From contig WTXG01000034.1 of the NCBI GenBank assembly GCA_022496185.1, positions 62,001 through 126,000 on the forward strand: DNA of 64,000 nucleotides. The letters are read 5' to 3'. The notes under the pieces were generated by a model. The model had not been told where the DNA came from, did not search any database, and was given only the letters and a program-made list of their open reading frames with translations. This stretch comes from Multifurca ochricompacta (Eukaryota > Basidiomycota > Agaricomycetes > Russulales > Russulaceae). Positions 23,361 to 35,136 of this stretch are shown piece by piece. Numbering within the stretch: the stretch's first letter is position 1; every line of letters begins with the position of its first letter. A program made the translations under genes and the position numbers.

Positions 23361-24500
23361 ATGATAGACCTCAATCGACTGTGCAGTGTTATGGAGGATA
23401 CTTTTGACAACTTGGACGTCGACAACGGCGGCACCTGGACGCGAGACGTGGAGATGAGTGGCTTTGGGTATGTACTCACCTTTCTAAAGGCTTTCAATAT
23501 CACAGGACTAACATTTGTCATTCACCTCGCAGGCGTGGTGCCCCTTTCACTCAAAGGACTGAACTGGCTGACCTCCTGCCGCTCCCACGTGCCTCCACTG
23601 TGCTTATCCACAACACAGTGGCCCTCTCCAAGGTGGGCCGATGCGATAGCAAGGTGGTTGGTGCATCTGCCTCCACCATCATGGACTCCCGGGGAAATAA
23701 ACGATGGAATGGTGCTGTGGAGCAGGGTGACATGGGCCGATGTCGAGATATTTGGGTTGGCACGCACCATGCGCTGGATGTGACTTCTTTCGTGCACTCT
23801 CTATTTCTTCTCACATTTACCTTACTGCCTTCTCCTCTTCTGTGCTAGCTCGCCTCCACTCGCGTGATCACAAACAATTCATGGGTGACTTTGTATCATT
23901 CCAATGCTCCCTTACTAAATTTCTTGCTTCCTTTCCAGACACCTGACTCACGTTCATGTGGGTCCCGGGGATGACGACCTACCAGGCGATCGCGATCGCT
24001 TCCAAGTCCGCAAACCACGCCCGCGTGTCGACCCCCTTGGGTGCGCTTGTCGAGCGACTCTCCTCACTCAAGTGGCGCTCCCTCTCGCCCTTGCGCATAT
24101 GACAATTGGCGCGAAGAATGGCTGCGTGACCGCGCTTGTGCCACTCCCACTGCCGATCACCCCTCCGGGCGCGATTACAAAGCCCATACACTCTCCATCA
24201 CCCGCCCCCCGATGGTTCTAACGACCCACTCTGGTCTGCTGCAACTAATCCCTGGCCCACTCCTTTCAACTGACATACTACCTCGACAGCCATGCGCCTT
24301 GCTACCGGGCACGCCTTCATGGCCGACTACACCAAACGCTTCCACCCCACACTTCCTGCCTCAGCTCACACCTGGCCCCAGGTCTTCAACCACAAACACC
24401 ACGTCGAATCCCTTCTGGGGTTCCTGCAAGACACGTGGGCTTTTTCAAGCCCATTTCCTCCCTGCGACCGCGGGAACCGGATTAGGTCGCGTCGGTCCAA
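23361..24500 (+). pseudogene. Decayed reverse-transcriptase/RNase H-like remnant inside the hAT element
   Basis: Fragments in shifting frames include WVPGMTTYQAIAIA (23,958 on), which resembles the RNase H 'WVPGH..I.GN..AD' motif, and RLATGHAFMADYTKRFHP (24,295 on), which resembles the 'TGH' segment after RNase H in non-LTR elements. No frame covers a domain without stops. The assignment is tentative; it may be older than the hAT insertion or captured by it. Confidence 0.3.
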
Positions 24501-25510
24501 TGGGTTGATGGGTTGTTTTTCCCTCAGAAATTTTACACTATGGCTCTCATGTCGACTCCTTTGTCCTCACAATAGTTACATTATCCTCACAGTAGTTACA
24601 TTGTCCCTAGATATAGCTGTGCAATTTAAATACCACCCTGAAAATGTGTACTGAAAATCAATAAAAAAAGATCATAAGTGAATCTGCGTGCGTGAAAGAC
24701 TGACAATGCTGCCTTCATGCGGATGCAAAAATCAAAAATGATAACTAATAAAAGATAAATGAGCTGCCTAGTTTAGTAGCGAGTGCTGTGTGATGTAGTA
24801 CATCAACTAAATAAGGTAAAAGATAAGACAAGTAATGCTCATTCCAGTTTAGTTGGTCAAAATAGAGTAACAAGGGAATGTAGAGAACATTTGTGTGGAT
24901 TGTCGTTAGCACGCTCGGGGCAGTAGTGCCAGTGCCACTCCCGTTGATCCGCTGATCCGGTGGCTTTCGGTCGGTCGATTTACACCCTGCTCATCGATCT
25001 TGTGGTACACTCCTTCATAAAAATAATATAGACTCTGACATTAATTTGACTTAAGTGCCGGACAGCCTCTGATATGGTACAAATGCGATTGATGCATAGC
25101 ACAAGCAATTTACTTAGCATCTTTTAGACTGCATGCATTCCGGGCCGCTTGCCTGTTCATTACTTTACATCCGGTTTCATCCTTATTGCTCGGTTTCATC
25201 CACTTTCGTCTCGCTTGCGCAGCTTCGCTCTTCAAAACACATTAGCACACATTCTACTAGGCCTCTCTAAGTATATAAAGGTACATCATACAACGCTTGT
25301 AGTAGGACCAACCAGCAGAAGCATAATCAAAGCGCCGTTCTCTCTCTTTGTCTTATCTTGAGTACTAAGCGATTTCTCTACAACAACAAGCCCAAGGTCA
25401 AACAGAACCAGCAGCAGCAAGTCAGAAAAAGTCTTCAATACATTATCTCTTGTCTCTTGTGGAGCCGCCTCTTGCTTCTTTGGACGAACACAATCTCACA
25501 GTCATACGCC

Positions 25511-28401
25511 ATGGTTCACTCTCGACGCAAGCGCCAAAGGTTATGGGTGGCTTCCTCTGAAGGTGGAGACTCAGGTGCAGAACAACCCGGTACATCTGCT
25601 GCACCATCTTCGCGTGCATCTTCACCACCAGCACTGACCAAACACGAGAAATTCAACAAACGATACAAGGCGGACGAGAGATCTGACGAAGAAGTGCTCA
25701 GTAAGTGTTGTACATTTATCTTATGTGAGTTGAGATTTATGTCCGAACAGAAGCACAGATGGTGATGTGGACCTCTAGAGTCTACGAGCATTTCTCTGCG
25801 CCGAAGATTGTTTCCAAAGGCGGCGTCGTGCGGTATGCATTTCATTGTCGCAAGTAAGTCTACATCACGATTTAAAGCCTGATGCACTAATTATACTAAT
25901 CATTCAGTCACCCTTTAATATACATCTCCCGAGCTCGACATGATGAAAGTACTAGCAATCTGGTGCGGCATGTGGACCGATGCGATCCGAAAAATACAGC
26001 ACAGAGTCAAGCATTCTCTGCATTTGCTCAAGGATCAAAGTACAATCCTGCTACACATCGAATGAAAGTGGCGCTTTGGGTCGTGCGCCATAATCGGCCG
26101 TTTTCAATCATTGAGGATCAAGACCTTTTAGAGATCTTTTATGACCTTAATAACAAGTGCGTCACCCCTTCCGCGAGCAGTGTATCCCGCGATGTTAGGG
26201 AGATTTTCCGAATGAGCAAGATAAAGGTGATGGAGATGCTACAGGTAAGGTTTACAACGCTTTCAGTGTCTTGCCATCTAACTTTACCTTTCTCTCAGGC
26301 TTATGAAGGAATGCTACACATCGGTATAGATGGCTGGACAACGCCTCAAGTTATTTCATTCATTGGCACTACTATCCATTGGGTTCGGGAGGGCAAGATG
26401 ACGTCGATGATACTGGATTTCATCAAGTAAGTTAATCACTGGTTGTCATATAAATAATATAGTTGCTAATCATTATACAGAGCACCAAAAGCCCATACTG
26501 GTGTTTATCTCGCTGCACGCGTCTCAGAATGCCTGCATGAATATGGAATCCACAATAAGGTATGTTTCAAGTTATATACTGTGAAAACAGAGGCATTTAT
26601 CTACTGTACTAGGTACTGGCCATTGTCTGTGATAATGCATCAAATAACGATACAATGGTGGACGAGCTTCAAGACTTGGTTCCAAGCTTCAAGGGTCAGA
26701 CGATGCGCGTGCGGTGCTTTGCGCACATCCTCAACTTGGTCGTGAAGGTGCGACGCAACTCGTTATTCTTTCTGTCTTGTGTTAATGAGTTCGATTGGGT
26801 TGTTTACAGGCCATCCTCTCACAGTTCAGCCAGCAGACCAAGCCATTGGAGGATGAGCACGACGAGGGGCATGACGCCAACCTCTTCAAAGACATAGATG
26901 TCAATGACGTCATTGAGGAGGACAATCTGGACAACGAAGATATAGATTTTCAACTGGACAACGACGAAGTGGACCCCGCGGTCAAGGCAAGCGATGAGGC
27001 CATGATCCAGGAAGCCGTAGAGGATGTTGGTTATAGTGGCAGGATCCCAACGCTTTCTTGCGCGGAGGTCAATTTAGGACGCTTCTCAGTCTTCAAGGTC
27101 AGTGACATCATTAATCAGAACTGTCAGATTATTTACATCGCTTTTTACATAGCTTCGGCGGCTTGCAACAAAGATAGTCCACAGCCCAACCATCAAGGCA
27201 GATCTCGAAGAATGCTGTTTGCGAAGCCAAATCAGACCGAAAGTTATGGTACAAGATGTAGCTACTCGATGGAACAGCACATCAGAACTCATCGGCCGCG
27301 CGCTTCAACTTCGGCCAGCGCTTCAACTGCTCGTTGTAATGCGCGAGCACAACAAAGTACGTGGCGTCCGCTTGAAGAGGTTTCAGTTGTCAGAGGCAGA
27401 GTGGAAGATACTCGAGCAGCTGCACCCTCTCTTAGATCTGTTCATCGACGCGACAAAGAAGATTTCTCAAAACAAAACCCCTCTTATACATGATGTCATC
27501 CCAATTGTTGACATTCTAACTACTGCAATGGATGACTTCATTGATAATAAGTCACTCCACCTAACTGTCCGGGGAGCCGCGCTTCGAGGGTCACTGCTAA
27601 TGAGTAAGTATTACGCGCTTACTGACGATTCCTTGGTATTTCGCGTTGCTATGAGTAAGTCAAGATTTGCTTTCTTATTTTTCTTATCTAATCATCTTAG
27701 TTCTTCACCCTCGACACAAGACTTCATACTTCATCAAGGCAGGATGGAAACATGAGTGGATCAAGGCCGCAGAGGACCTCGCGCGACAGGAATGGCAAGC
27801 ATACAACCAGAAGTGCTATCTATGACATCTATGACATCAACAGCAGCATCAAGCGTCACATCAAAGGTAAGATTTCAAATATATGTCAAGGAGTAATTGG
27901 CAATTGCTCACTCTGCGTTTAATTAGGAACCGACTAGCCTTTCGGCAAAATATTTTGGCGCACTGCATGACAAGTTTACACCTGTCGACGCCCTGGATGA
28001 ATGGCTGTCTAATGCGCCCACTGTCACCAACACTGATCCGATCACATACTGGACAGCAATGAAGGCAACAGGCCATCCACTTGCACAAATGGCTATCAAC
28101 TTCCTTTCCATTCCAGGTGGGTTATTAATCACTACTTTCATTTTTGTGGTGCTGAATATACATGGCAGCAACCTCAACTGATGTTGAACGCGCGTTTTCA
28201 AAAGGTGGTTTAACAGTCTCAAAAATGCGACATTCTCTCTTGGATGAGTCTATGCGAGCAGCTACAGTACTTGGGTCATGGTGTGATATTCCTGATCTTA
28301 TTCCTTACAATGATATAATAGCTGCTTTTAAGGATAAAGGGAAGCGGACAGGGAAGGCAAAGGCTATAATAGATATTATTGATGACAGTGATTCTACCTA
28401 G
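25511..28401 (+). pseudogene. hAT-family transposase, one frameshift
   Basis: DNA transposase that would cut and paste the surrounding element. Exons: 25511-25700, 25751-25853, 25908-26244, 26299-26426, 26481-26559, 26613-26747, 26810-27097, 27153-27654, 27701-27866, 27927-28116, 28169-28401. Seen: an N-terminal BED-type zinc-finger region (FHCRN...LVRHVDRC), the RNase H-like core with GIDGWTTPQ and IVCDNASNN, FAHILNLVVK, an acidic insert (26,850-26,970), VATRWNSTSEL, and the C-terminal hAT dimerisation region DPITYWTAM...TSTDVERAFS. All joins hold phase except exon 9, where the frame changes near 27,820, so the protein is probably broken. A TATATAAAGG box lies at 25,271-25,280. Confidence 0.85.
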
Positions 28402-28539
28402 TTACAGAATATTGTAAAGTTTATATAGTCGCACTTGAATGTAACGCAAGAGTGTTGGATGGCACCTGAGAAGGATCACCCACAGAATTTTGATAAGACA
28501 CTTTTTAGCTGAGGAAAGCCTCAGCAACTGCATGAAATA

Positions 28540-29700
28540 GATTCGAAGGAAGACGTACCCATGTGATGGCCATTCCCATCCTCCAAAGCGTTGGCGTTGA
28601 CCCTGCACTTGAGCCCGTGACGTTCTCGCTCATTGACGTTGCTTGTTGACCGACAGACGAAAGAAAGACGTCGTTAGTGATAGGAAGGGTGGGCAGCTGT
28701 GTGAAACGGGGACGTACCTAAGTGATGGCCATTCCCATCCTCCAAAGCGTTGGCATTGACCCTGCACTTGAGCCCGTGACGTTCTTGCTCATTGACGTTG
28801 CTTGTTGACCACAGACAAAAGAAAGACGTCGTTAGTGATAGGACGGGTGGGGCAGCTGTGTGAAACGGGACGTACCTAAGTGATGGCCATTCCCATCCTC
28901 CAAAGCGTTGGCGTTGACCCTGCACCTGAACTCGTGACATTCTCGCTCATTGACGTTGCTTGTTGACCGACAGACGAAAGAAAGACGTCGTTAGTGATAG
29001 GAAGGGTGGGCAGCTGTGTGAAACGGGGACGTACCTAAGTGATGGCCATTCCCATCCTCCAAAGCGTTGGCATTGACCCTGCACTTGAGCCCGTGACGTT
29101 CTTGCTCATTGACGTTGCTTGTTGACCGACAGACAAAAGAAAGACGTCGTTAGTGATAGGACGGGTGGGGCAGCTGTGTGAAACGGGGACGTACCTAAGT
29201 GATGGCCATTCCCATCCTCCAAAGCGTTGGCGTTGACCCTGCACCTGAACTCGTGACATTCTCGCTCATTGATGTTGCTTGTTGACTGACAAACGAAAGA
29301 AAGATGTCGTTAGTGAGTGATAGGAAGGGTGGGGCAGCTGTGTGAAACGAAGACGTACCTAAGTGATGGCCATTCCCATCCTCCAAAGTGTTGTTGTTAA
29401 CCTTGTGCTTGAGCTGCTTGAGCTTATGATGTTCTTGCTCATTGATGTTGTTTGTTGAATGACAACGAGAGGTAGAGAGGAGTTCGTCGGTGATAGGAGG
29501 GCCGGGGCAGCTGTGTGAAAGGGATGCAAACGAAGACGTACCTATATGAGGCCATTCCCATCCTCCAAAGCATCCTTAACCCTGCACTTGAGTTTGTGAC
29601 ATTCTTGCTCATTGATGTTGTTTGTTGACTGATGGAAAGAGAAACGAGGTCGTTGGTGATAGGAGGGCCGGGGCAGCTGTTATAACTCAATAGCAGGGGA
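28540..29700. repeat. Minisatellite, about 7 copies of a 158-184-bp unit
   Basis: GATGGCCATTCCCATCCTCC recurs at 28565, 28724, 28882, 29041, 29201 and 29364, and in changed form near 29548. Spacings are 159, 158, 159, 160, 163 and about 184. The first five copies are nearly identical; the last two are more diverged. Short minus-strand frames across it are repeat translations. Confidence 0.92.
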
Positions 29701-30022
29701 GGGACCAGAGCCAATAAACTGTCTTTGAAGGATCACCATTGTCATGGACATTCTATAGGCATTACTAGGTTGAACTGCCTCTGAAGAAGAGCCAGAAAGT
29801 CATCGTCTGCTATCTGAGAGAAAGTGGAGGCCCAGAGTGGAAAAAAGGAGTAAGAGAGTACGAGTAAACCCGCGAGTACTCGGATCCGCGCGAGTATAGG
29901 ACTCGCGGCTCCGGGTGATCCGTGGGAACATACTCGCACGGATCCGAGTATGACATTTTCTTATCTAAATACCCGCGAGTTCGGATCCGGGTTACTCGCG
30001 AGTGCACTCGTGCTAGGCCCTA

Positions 30023-30285
30023 GCCTGCCTAGGTAGCCTGTATGCCTTAGACTCAACTTCTTAATCGACTTGGTGCATTACCTTCTGGGTGATTCCTAGG
30101 ATCCGACTCTTGAATCGTCTCAGTGCTTTTGGCACTCTTCCGCTCACCAACACCAAGGGATTAGCTCCTTTGTGTTGACTTCTCACCCGATCTCTGTGTA
30201 CTTGGAAGACAGTGCACCCCTGACTTCGTAGTTTCGCTACGCGACTTATCACACATCGTGACGAACGCCTGCACCAGGCATTACA
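30023..30285 (+). repeat. Right part of family A LTR interrupted by hAT element
   Basis: It resumes at GCCTGCCTAGGTAGCC and runs to CACCAGGCATTACA, matching 21,645-21,903. Confidence 0.7.
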
Positions 30286-31046
30286 CTAAGCCCACATCAG
30301 GGGGATGTTGTGTAAATAGATGGGGAGTCATGTCATGGAGGAGCCAACCACAAGTTCCACTAGAGACAAAGGGTTTAGAGCCCTTCCTCTAGTGCTGGTG
30401 GTGGAGTCCATGATTAAGCCCTAGATGATTGGGGCCATGACTATAGTAGACTATTAGGTTTCCTCTGGTTGGGGCAAACCCCCAATGAAAGCAGCAGGTA
30501 CTTCTGCCCAGAGACAAAACCCTCTAGCTACTGTGTAAATACTATAGTAGTTCAAGCCTACTTGTATCGAGCCCAAGTGTCATGGGAGTGACTACCCATG
30601 CCTTGTTCTAGACCCTAAACTCTACCAGCAGGTTGCTAAACCTGGCTTACAGATCGAGCCAAGCATTGACTGAACCTATAGCCCCAAGCCTTCTGGGCAA
30701 GTGGCCTACTAAGACTATGGATGGGACAAAAACCCAGCTATAACTATGAATACTATTTACTTAGAGCACACATGAGGAACTTGAGGTGTTTCACCCACTT
30801 AGGGTCCCTCATCACCTCTTGCAAGAATCCCCTGAGGGACTAGCCAGACAGATCAAGGTAGGCACATAAAGCGCACCACCTTGTGGACAGTTAAGGGCAA
30901 GAGACAAATGAAATCAAAGCTCACTGTGATGGTGATTGGGAAAAAGGAGTCTTGAAGCAGTGAGCTTGAAGAAAGATTTGGACTGATCAAGAAAAAGAGG
31001 GTAGTCAGTTAAGCATGGGCAGGGCCCATAACCTGTCAAACAGGCA
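30286..31046. other. Non-coding stretch between LTR fragments
   Basis: It opens with a purine run and TGTTGTGTAAATAG (about 30,300), which could be a polypurine tract and the start of another LTR. No protein-coding frame or second copy in the window was found. Confidence 0.35.
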
Positions 31047-31538
31047 TGTGCGCAGCATACTGACTGTGAGTGTTAGTGGGTTAGGCTAGATGAAGACAAG
31101 TTAACTTCAGAGGTAGAAGAAACTCTATTATACTATACTACTGACCTAGATGAAGACAAGTTACTACAAGGAGCATTAGTCTTAAGGTATAATAGTAAGT
31201 AAGAGAGCGGACTTACACTTCAGAGGTAGAAGAAACTCTGAAGTGTAAGAGACAAAACAGACACCCTTATATACTATCCAAGGGATGGTCTGTGCACTGG
31301 GAATAAGTCCACAAGTGCCGGACAAAGTCCAAACAATAAACATGAGGGCATAAGGCCATTGGCTATTACAGAAATCACATGTTATGTGGTGCATCAGTCA
31401 GCTACTGCAGAATGTGAGAAAGAAAGTAATAATGATAATGTAAAGAGTCCGAAACTCCAGTATCTAATCTAATCTACAAAGTAGCTAATCTAATCACCTG
31501 ATGCCTGAAGCATCACCAAACATCTTCTGTGTTCAACA
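31047..31538 (-). repeat. LTR, family B, inverted copy
   Basis: The reverse complement begins TGTTGAACACAG and ends GCTGCGCACA. It matches 22,176-22,662, including the TATATAAGGGTGTCTGTTT box. A 27-base segment with AACTTCAGAGGTAGAAG is repeated twice near its 3' half (31,110 and 31,215). Confidence 0.6.
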
Positions 31539-31546
31539 TAGCCATC

Positions 31547-32755
31547 CATTGACCATAAGTGAATGCAATTCGCCTGTGCCAAATCACATGATGTAAGGTA
31601 AACAATGGCAAATTCTATTGAACCAAGATACCAGTACAGAGAGCTTACCCAACTCTCCCCCCACCGCTGACATCCCTAAAGTGGTAATCTTGTCACACAA
31701 CTGTGATTTGTAATAATATTTATTTTAAAAAGGGAAGAAATATCATTACAAATCAGCTGGAATAAGATCAGATAAGGATTAGATAAGAATTTTGGCATTT
31801 TCATGCATTCTCGCTAACCTCGAGAATGAGCCACCCACCCTCTTGTTCCAGCACTGGAGCATACAGTGGTCCTGGAATTGGACCTGGTGCTTCTTTTTCT
31901 CACTCTCATGAACTCTTTGGGTCTTCTTTTTTTTTTCTACATGTATCTTACTTTTGACAGTGGTCACAAGTCTTGTGCAGTAAGTGTAAAGGTACAAGAT
32001 TAGATTTTATTTGTGCTTCAGGGCCTTGCCCAAATCATGCAGCTACTACCAGTACATAGTAACTACTGTTGTGAACATGAAAGAAGGGTGGGAACCACCA
32101 TGTGCAAAACCTCTTGGTAGAGGGAAACAAGAGAGACAGTGTGTAATAGAGAAGGAGTGGAGAGGGGAAGAGAGCCTGTGTGTTGGAGAAGAAAGGTGAA
32201 CCTACCCATACTACCCAATGTCACCAACTCAGACTTAGTCCAGCTCACAAGGTCATCTTGCCAAAGGAGGCCATGTGAAGGCCCGCATGTCCTGGATAAA
32301 GGTGAGCAAATCCTCAATGTAAGGTTTGCAAGTGAAGAGTATGTGCCATGGAGGTGGGTCAAGTTCCAGAGCCCGAAGGTGAGGGGGGTGAGGTCGTCGC
32401 ATGAGCAGAGCCGGTCTTTCATTAGGTTGAAAACGTTTGTCTATATGTCACATGACTTTGATTTGTAAGGTTTTTTTGTTGATCAACGATAACTTCCTTT
32501 TTTAAATAAATATTATTACAAATCACAGTTGTGTGACAAGATTACCACTTTAGGGATGTCAGCGGTGGGGGGAGAGTTGGGTAAGCTCTCTGTACCGGTA
32601 TTGGTTCAATAGAATTTGCCATTGTTTACTTTACATCACATGTCGAACCGCTATCCCGGAATCTTGGTTCAACAGAATTTGCTGTTGTTTACTTTACATC
32701 ACGTGATTCGGCACAATCTTTTGGGTGAATTGCATTCACTTGGAGTGGTCAGTGG
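31547..32755. mobile_element. Element with about 200-bp terminal inverted repeats, copy 1
   Basis: The left arm 31,547-31,745 and right arm 32,490-32,755 are inverted copies. A core TIR (GACATCCCTAAAGTGG) marks 31,669-32,560. The right arm contains an extra tandem copy of GGTTCAAYAGAATTTG (32,605 and 32,666). The core interior is shared with 57,008-57,654 in reverse. No transposase is seen. The right arm ends about 60 bases before the ATG of Crinkler copy 1, so it also serves as its promoter region. Confidence 0.65.
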
Positions 32756-32813
32756 AAACAAATTATCTCACTGACTCAGACTCAGACACCCTTTCTCTTT
32801 CTCCCAAACCGCC

Positions 32814-35136
32814 ATGGCCACAACACTCACCCTGTTTTGTCTCGCTATCGATAACCAAAAAGATCCTATTGGAAACATCTTTGATGTTGAAATCCAATTA
32901 AATGATTTCGTCTCAAAGTTTGGAGATGCTATTAAGACCAAGATGGCGAACCAGTTGAGACACGTCGATGCGAACCAACTCATTATTTGGAAGTTGTTGA
33001 AACTCCAACCCACCAATGTTCCTAGCAGTACGATCTCTGCGGCCATCGAATATCCCTCCGCCCAGAATAATGGAGTTGGGAATGTTGAGCTTCTTTATCC
33101 TACTACACGTCTATCCAAGCACTGGGATCACAGCCCAGATGATGATTACTTGCATCTCATCGTGCAAGTTCCATGTAAGTTTCGATCATTATCGGATTGC
33201 CACACATGTTTGACAATAATCCAGTGGTCGAGAGGCCCGAGAAGAGGCGAAAACTTGACGACAATCAGGAATACAAGATCAAAGAAGTTTTGGAGGCGGC
33301 CCAGTATCTGTATAAAACCATATGGAAGACTCCCTTCGACCAAATAGTCGAACCATTCCATGCCCCAGAATTGGAAAAAAGCTTCAACTATCTGTCCACG
33401 GAGTCTCTTTCTAACTTGGGACTAAGTACTCTCGGCTATGGCGAGAGGGTACTTCTGATTCGCAAAGAATACGATATTGCCTTTGACATGATAGAGGAGG
33501 CATCGCTGAAACGTCGGGAAATCTCTTCAGGAGGTATCATTGTCTCGGGCCATCCAGGAATCGGTACGCGGCTGTTACAACGATGAGTACGTTATTCTGA
33601 TAAGTGCGCAAATGCCAACCCAGGAAAAACATGCTTCCTGTTCTACCTTCTGTTGCGCAGTCTGTGTAGTGGCCGGCCTACAGCTTTGCAAGTCCGCTCT
33701 ACGTATTACCTCCTCTTCGAGGACACCGGTGTTAAATTATACAACCATAAATCGGGTTCACCTCCAGATGGAACGTGGGCCCTTGTCGATTCCAATGAGG
33801 AAGTTACCATCCCATGCAAAACCTTTCTACGGTCTTGCCAGACGGGAACGACTTACGTGGTGCAAACAACCTCTCCGAAGGTAGACCGGTGGAAGTCTTG
33901 GAGGAAGCATCGTAATGCGGATCTGTATTTCATGGATTACTTCTCTTGGGACGAGATTCATGCACTCGGGTTCGTTCAGTTTTTTGGATTGCAAGGGTGT
34001 TTTCGTTCCAGCTAAGGATTGCTCGTAGCACAATGCTCAATCTCTCCGTCGAAGACCTCAAGAACCATTACGAAAAATGGGGTCCTTCTGCGCGTACCTT
34101 GATCAACGTGACACGAAATAGTCGTTATCTTGTTACGCATGAATCTCTCTTACAGGGAATCGTGTCTGAATTTGTTAAGGATTTTGATGGCCACACCAAG
34201 GACCTTGACGCAATGAGGGTCTGCCACAGACTTGTTACCATCCGGCCGAAGTTTTTGGATCCCGAGAAAAGAGGAGCCTCAATTGGAGAAATCCCAACAG
34301 AGTATCTGAATAACTTGGTTCTCGATGCCATCGGAGGGCGCACTGCTGAGAAGCAGTTGGAATTTTTCAACCTGATAAACAACCATGCGTCTTTCAGAGG
34401 TTCAGCAGGTTTTATGTTCGAAATGTTTGTCTTTGCTTGGCTTTCTTCACAGGAGCACCCAAATGGGGAGGGACTGGATTGTACCCCTGTGGATTCTGAT
34501 TCGCCATCATTGACTATCCCTGTGTGTGGGGGCTGGAGTCCATTCACTTCGAACCCCGAGGACCTGGGGGATCACGAGACGCCATTCTGTCTGAAGCCTG
34601 ATGCCAAAACCTTTCCCACCATTGACGTCATCATTTGCACAAATGACCATCTCATTACAGTTCAGGCAACCATCTCTGGTACCCATAGCGCGAACCCGAA
34701 GGGTTCAATCTGGTTTTTAATGGTCTTCCTGCGAAATTTCGAAATAATCGCACATGGTGTCACGTATTTGTTACAGACAAAGAGGAAAGCGCGCAGATGT
34801 TGCAGCATCATTGGGCACGCAAACCGATTACACTGAGTGATGAGGATGGAGAAAAGAATATTGTCATCCGCGTCTACTCTTGTGTTCTTAATCCTGTGAG
34901 AAGTCATGAAGCACAAGATGACGAACAAGGTTTATGGGTATGTAGGAATCGGCTATACATAGTCATTGAGACTTATTGAAGAATATGCGTAGACAAACGA
35001 GGAAGCTGAAACAGATGAGGAGGGAATTGATTCCAATGGGTCCAATGGGAGCGTTTCAGAGGTAAGGAATGGATCGCCTGACGGTGTGTTCATTCTGCTG
35101 ATTATTTTTCGTGTGACACAGATGAACGAAGATTGA
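32814..35136 (+). pseudogene. Crinkler-like (CRN) protein gene, copy 1, one frameshift
   Basis: Modular effector-type protein of the Crinkler class. Exons: 32814-33174, 33225-33563, 33624-33969, 34029-34895, 34993-35061, 35122-35136. Seen in order: an N-terminal ubiquitin-like CRN header (LFCLAIDNQ near residue 7, LIIWKL near 58), a basic linker RPEKRRKL, a P-loop NTPase (GHPGIG joined by splicing to KT), TTYVVQTTSP, YFSWDEI, and a C-terminal region with FMFEMFVF and a later FPTIDVIICTNDH...VQATIS. The last pattern (E, then D, then QxT) resembles the restriction-endonuclease fold reported for CR effectors; that reading is inference. One base is missing near 34,697 compared with copy 2, after ISGTHSANP. 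No signal peptide is visible. In fungi the role of these proteins is unsettled. Confidence 0.8.

Larger units (their letters stand above)
22732..30022 (+). mobile_element. 7.3-kb hAT transposon carrying its own transposase gene
   Basis: The left end TAGGGCATAGCACGAGT and the right end (opposite strand) TAGGGCCTAGCACGAGT match at 16 of 17 bases. Flanks are GGCTGCCT (22724-22731) and GCCTGCCT (30023-30030), an 8-base duplication with one mismatch. Subterminal regions carry CCGGGT, GGATCC and ACTCGCG motifs in both orientations. Cargo: a decayed RNase H-like stretch (about 23,360-24,500), the transposase (25,511-28,401) and a minisatellite (28,540-29,700). It sits inside a family A LTR. Confidence 0.85.

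Noticed and set aside
28565..29560. Regular repeats that might suggest a CRISPR-like array
   Set aside because: Units are head-to-tail 159-base minisatellite copies with no unique spacers, in a eukaryotic transposon.
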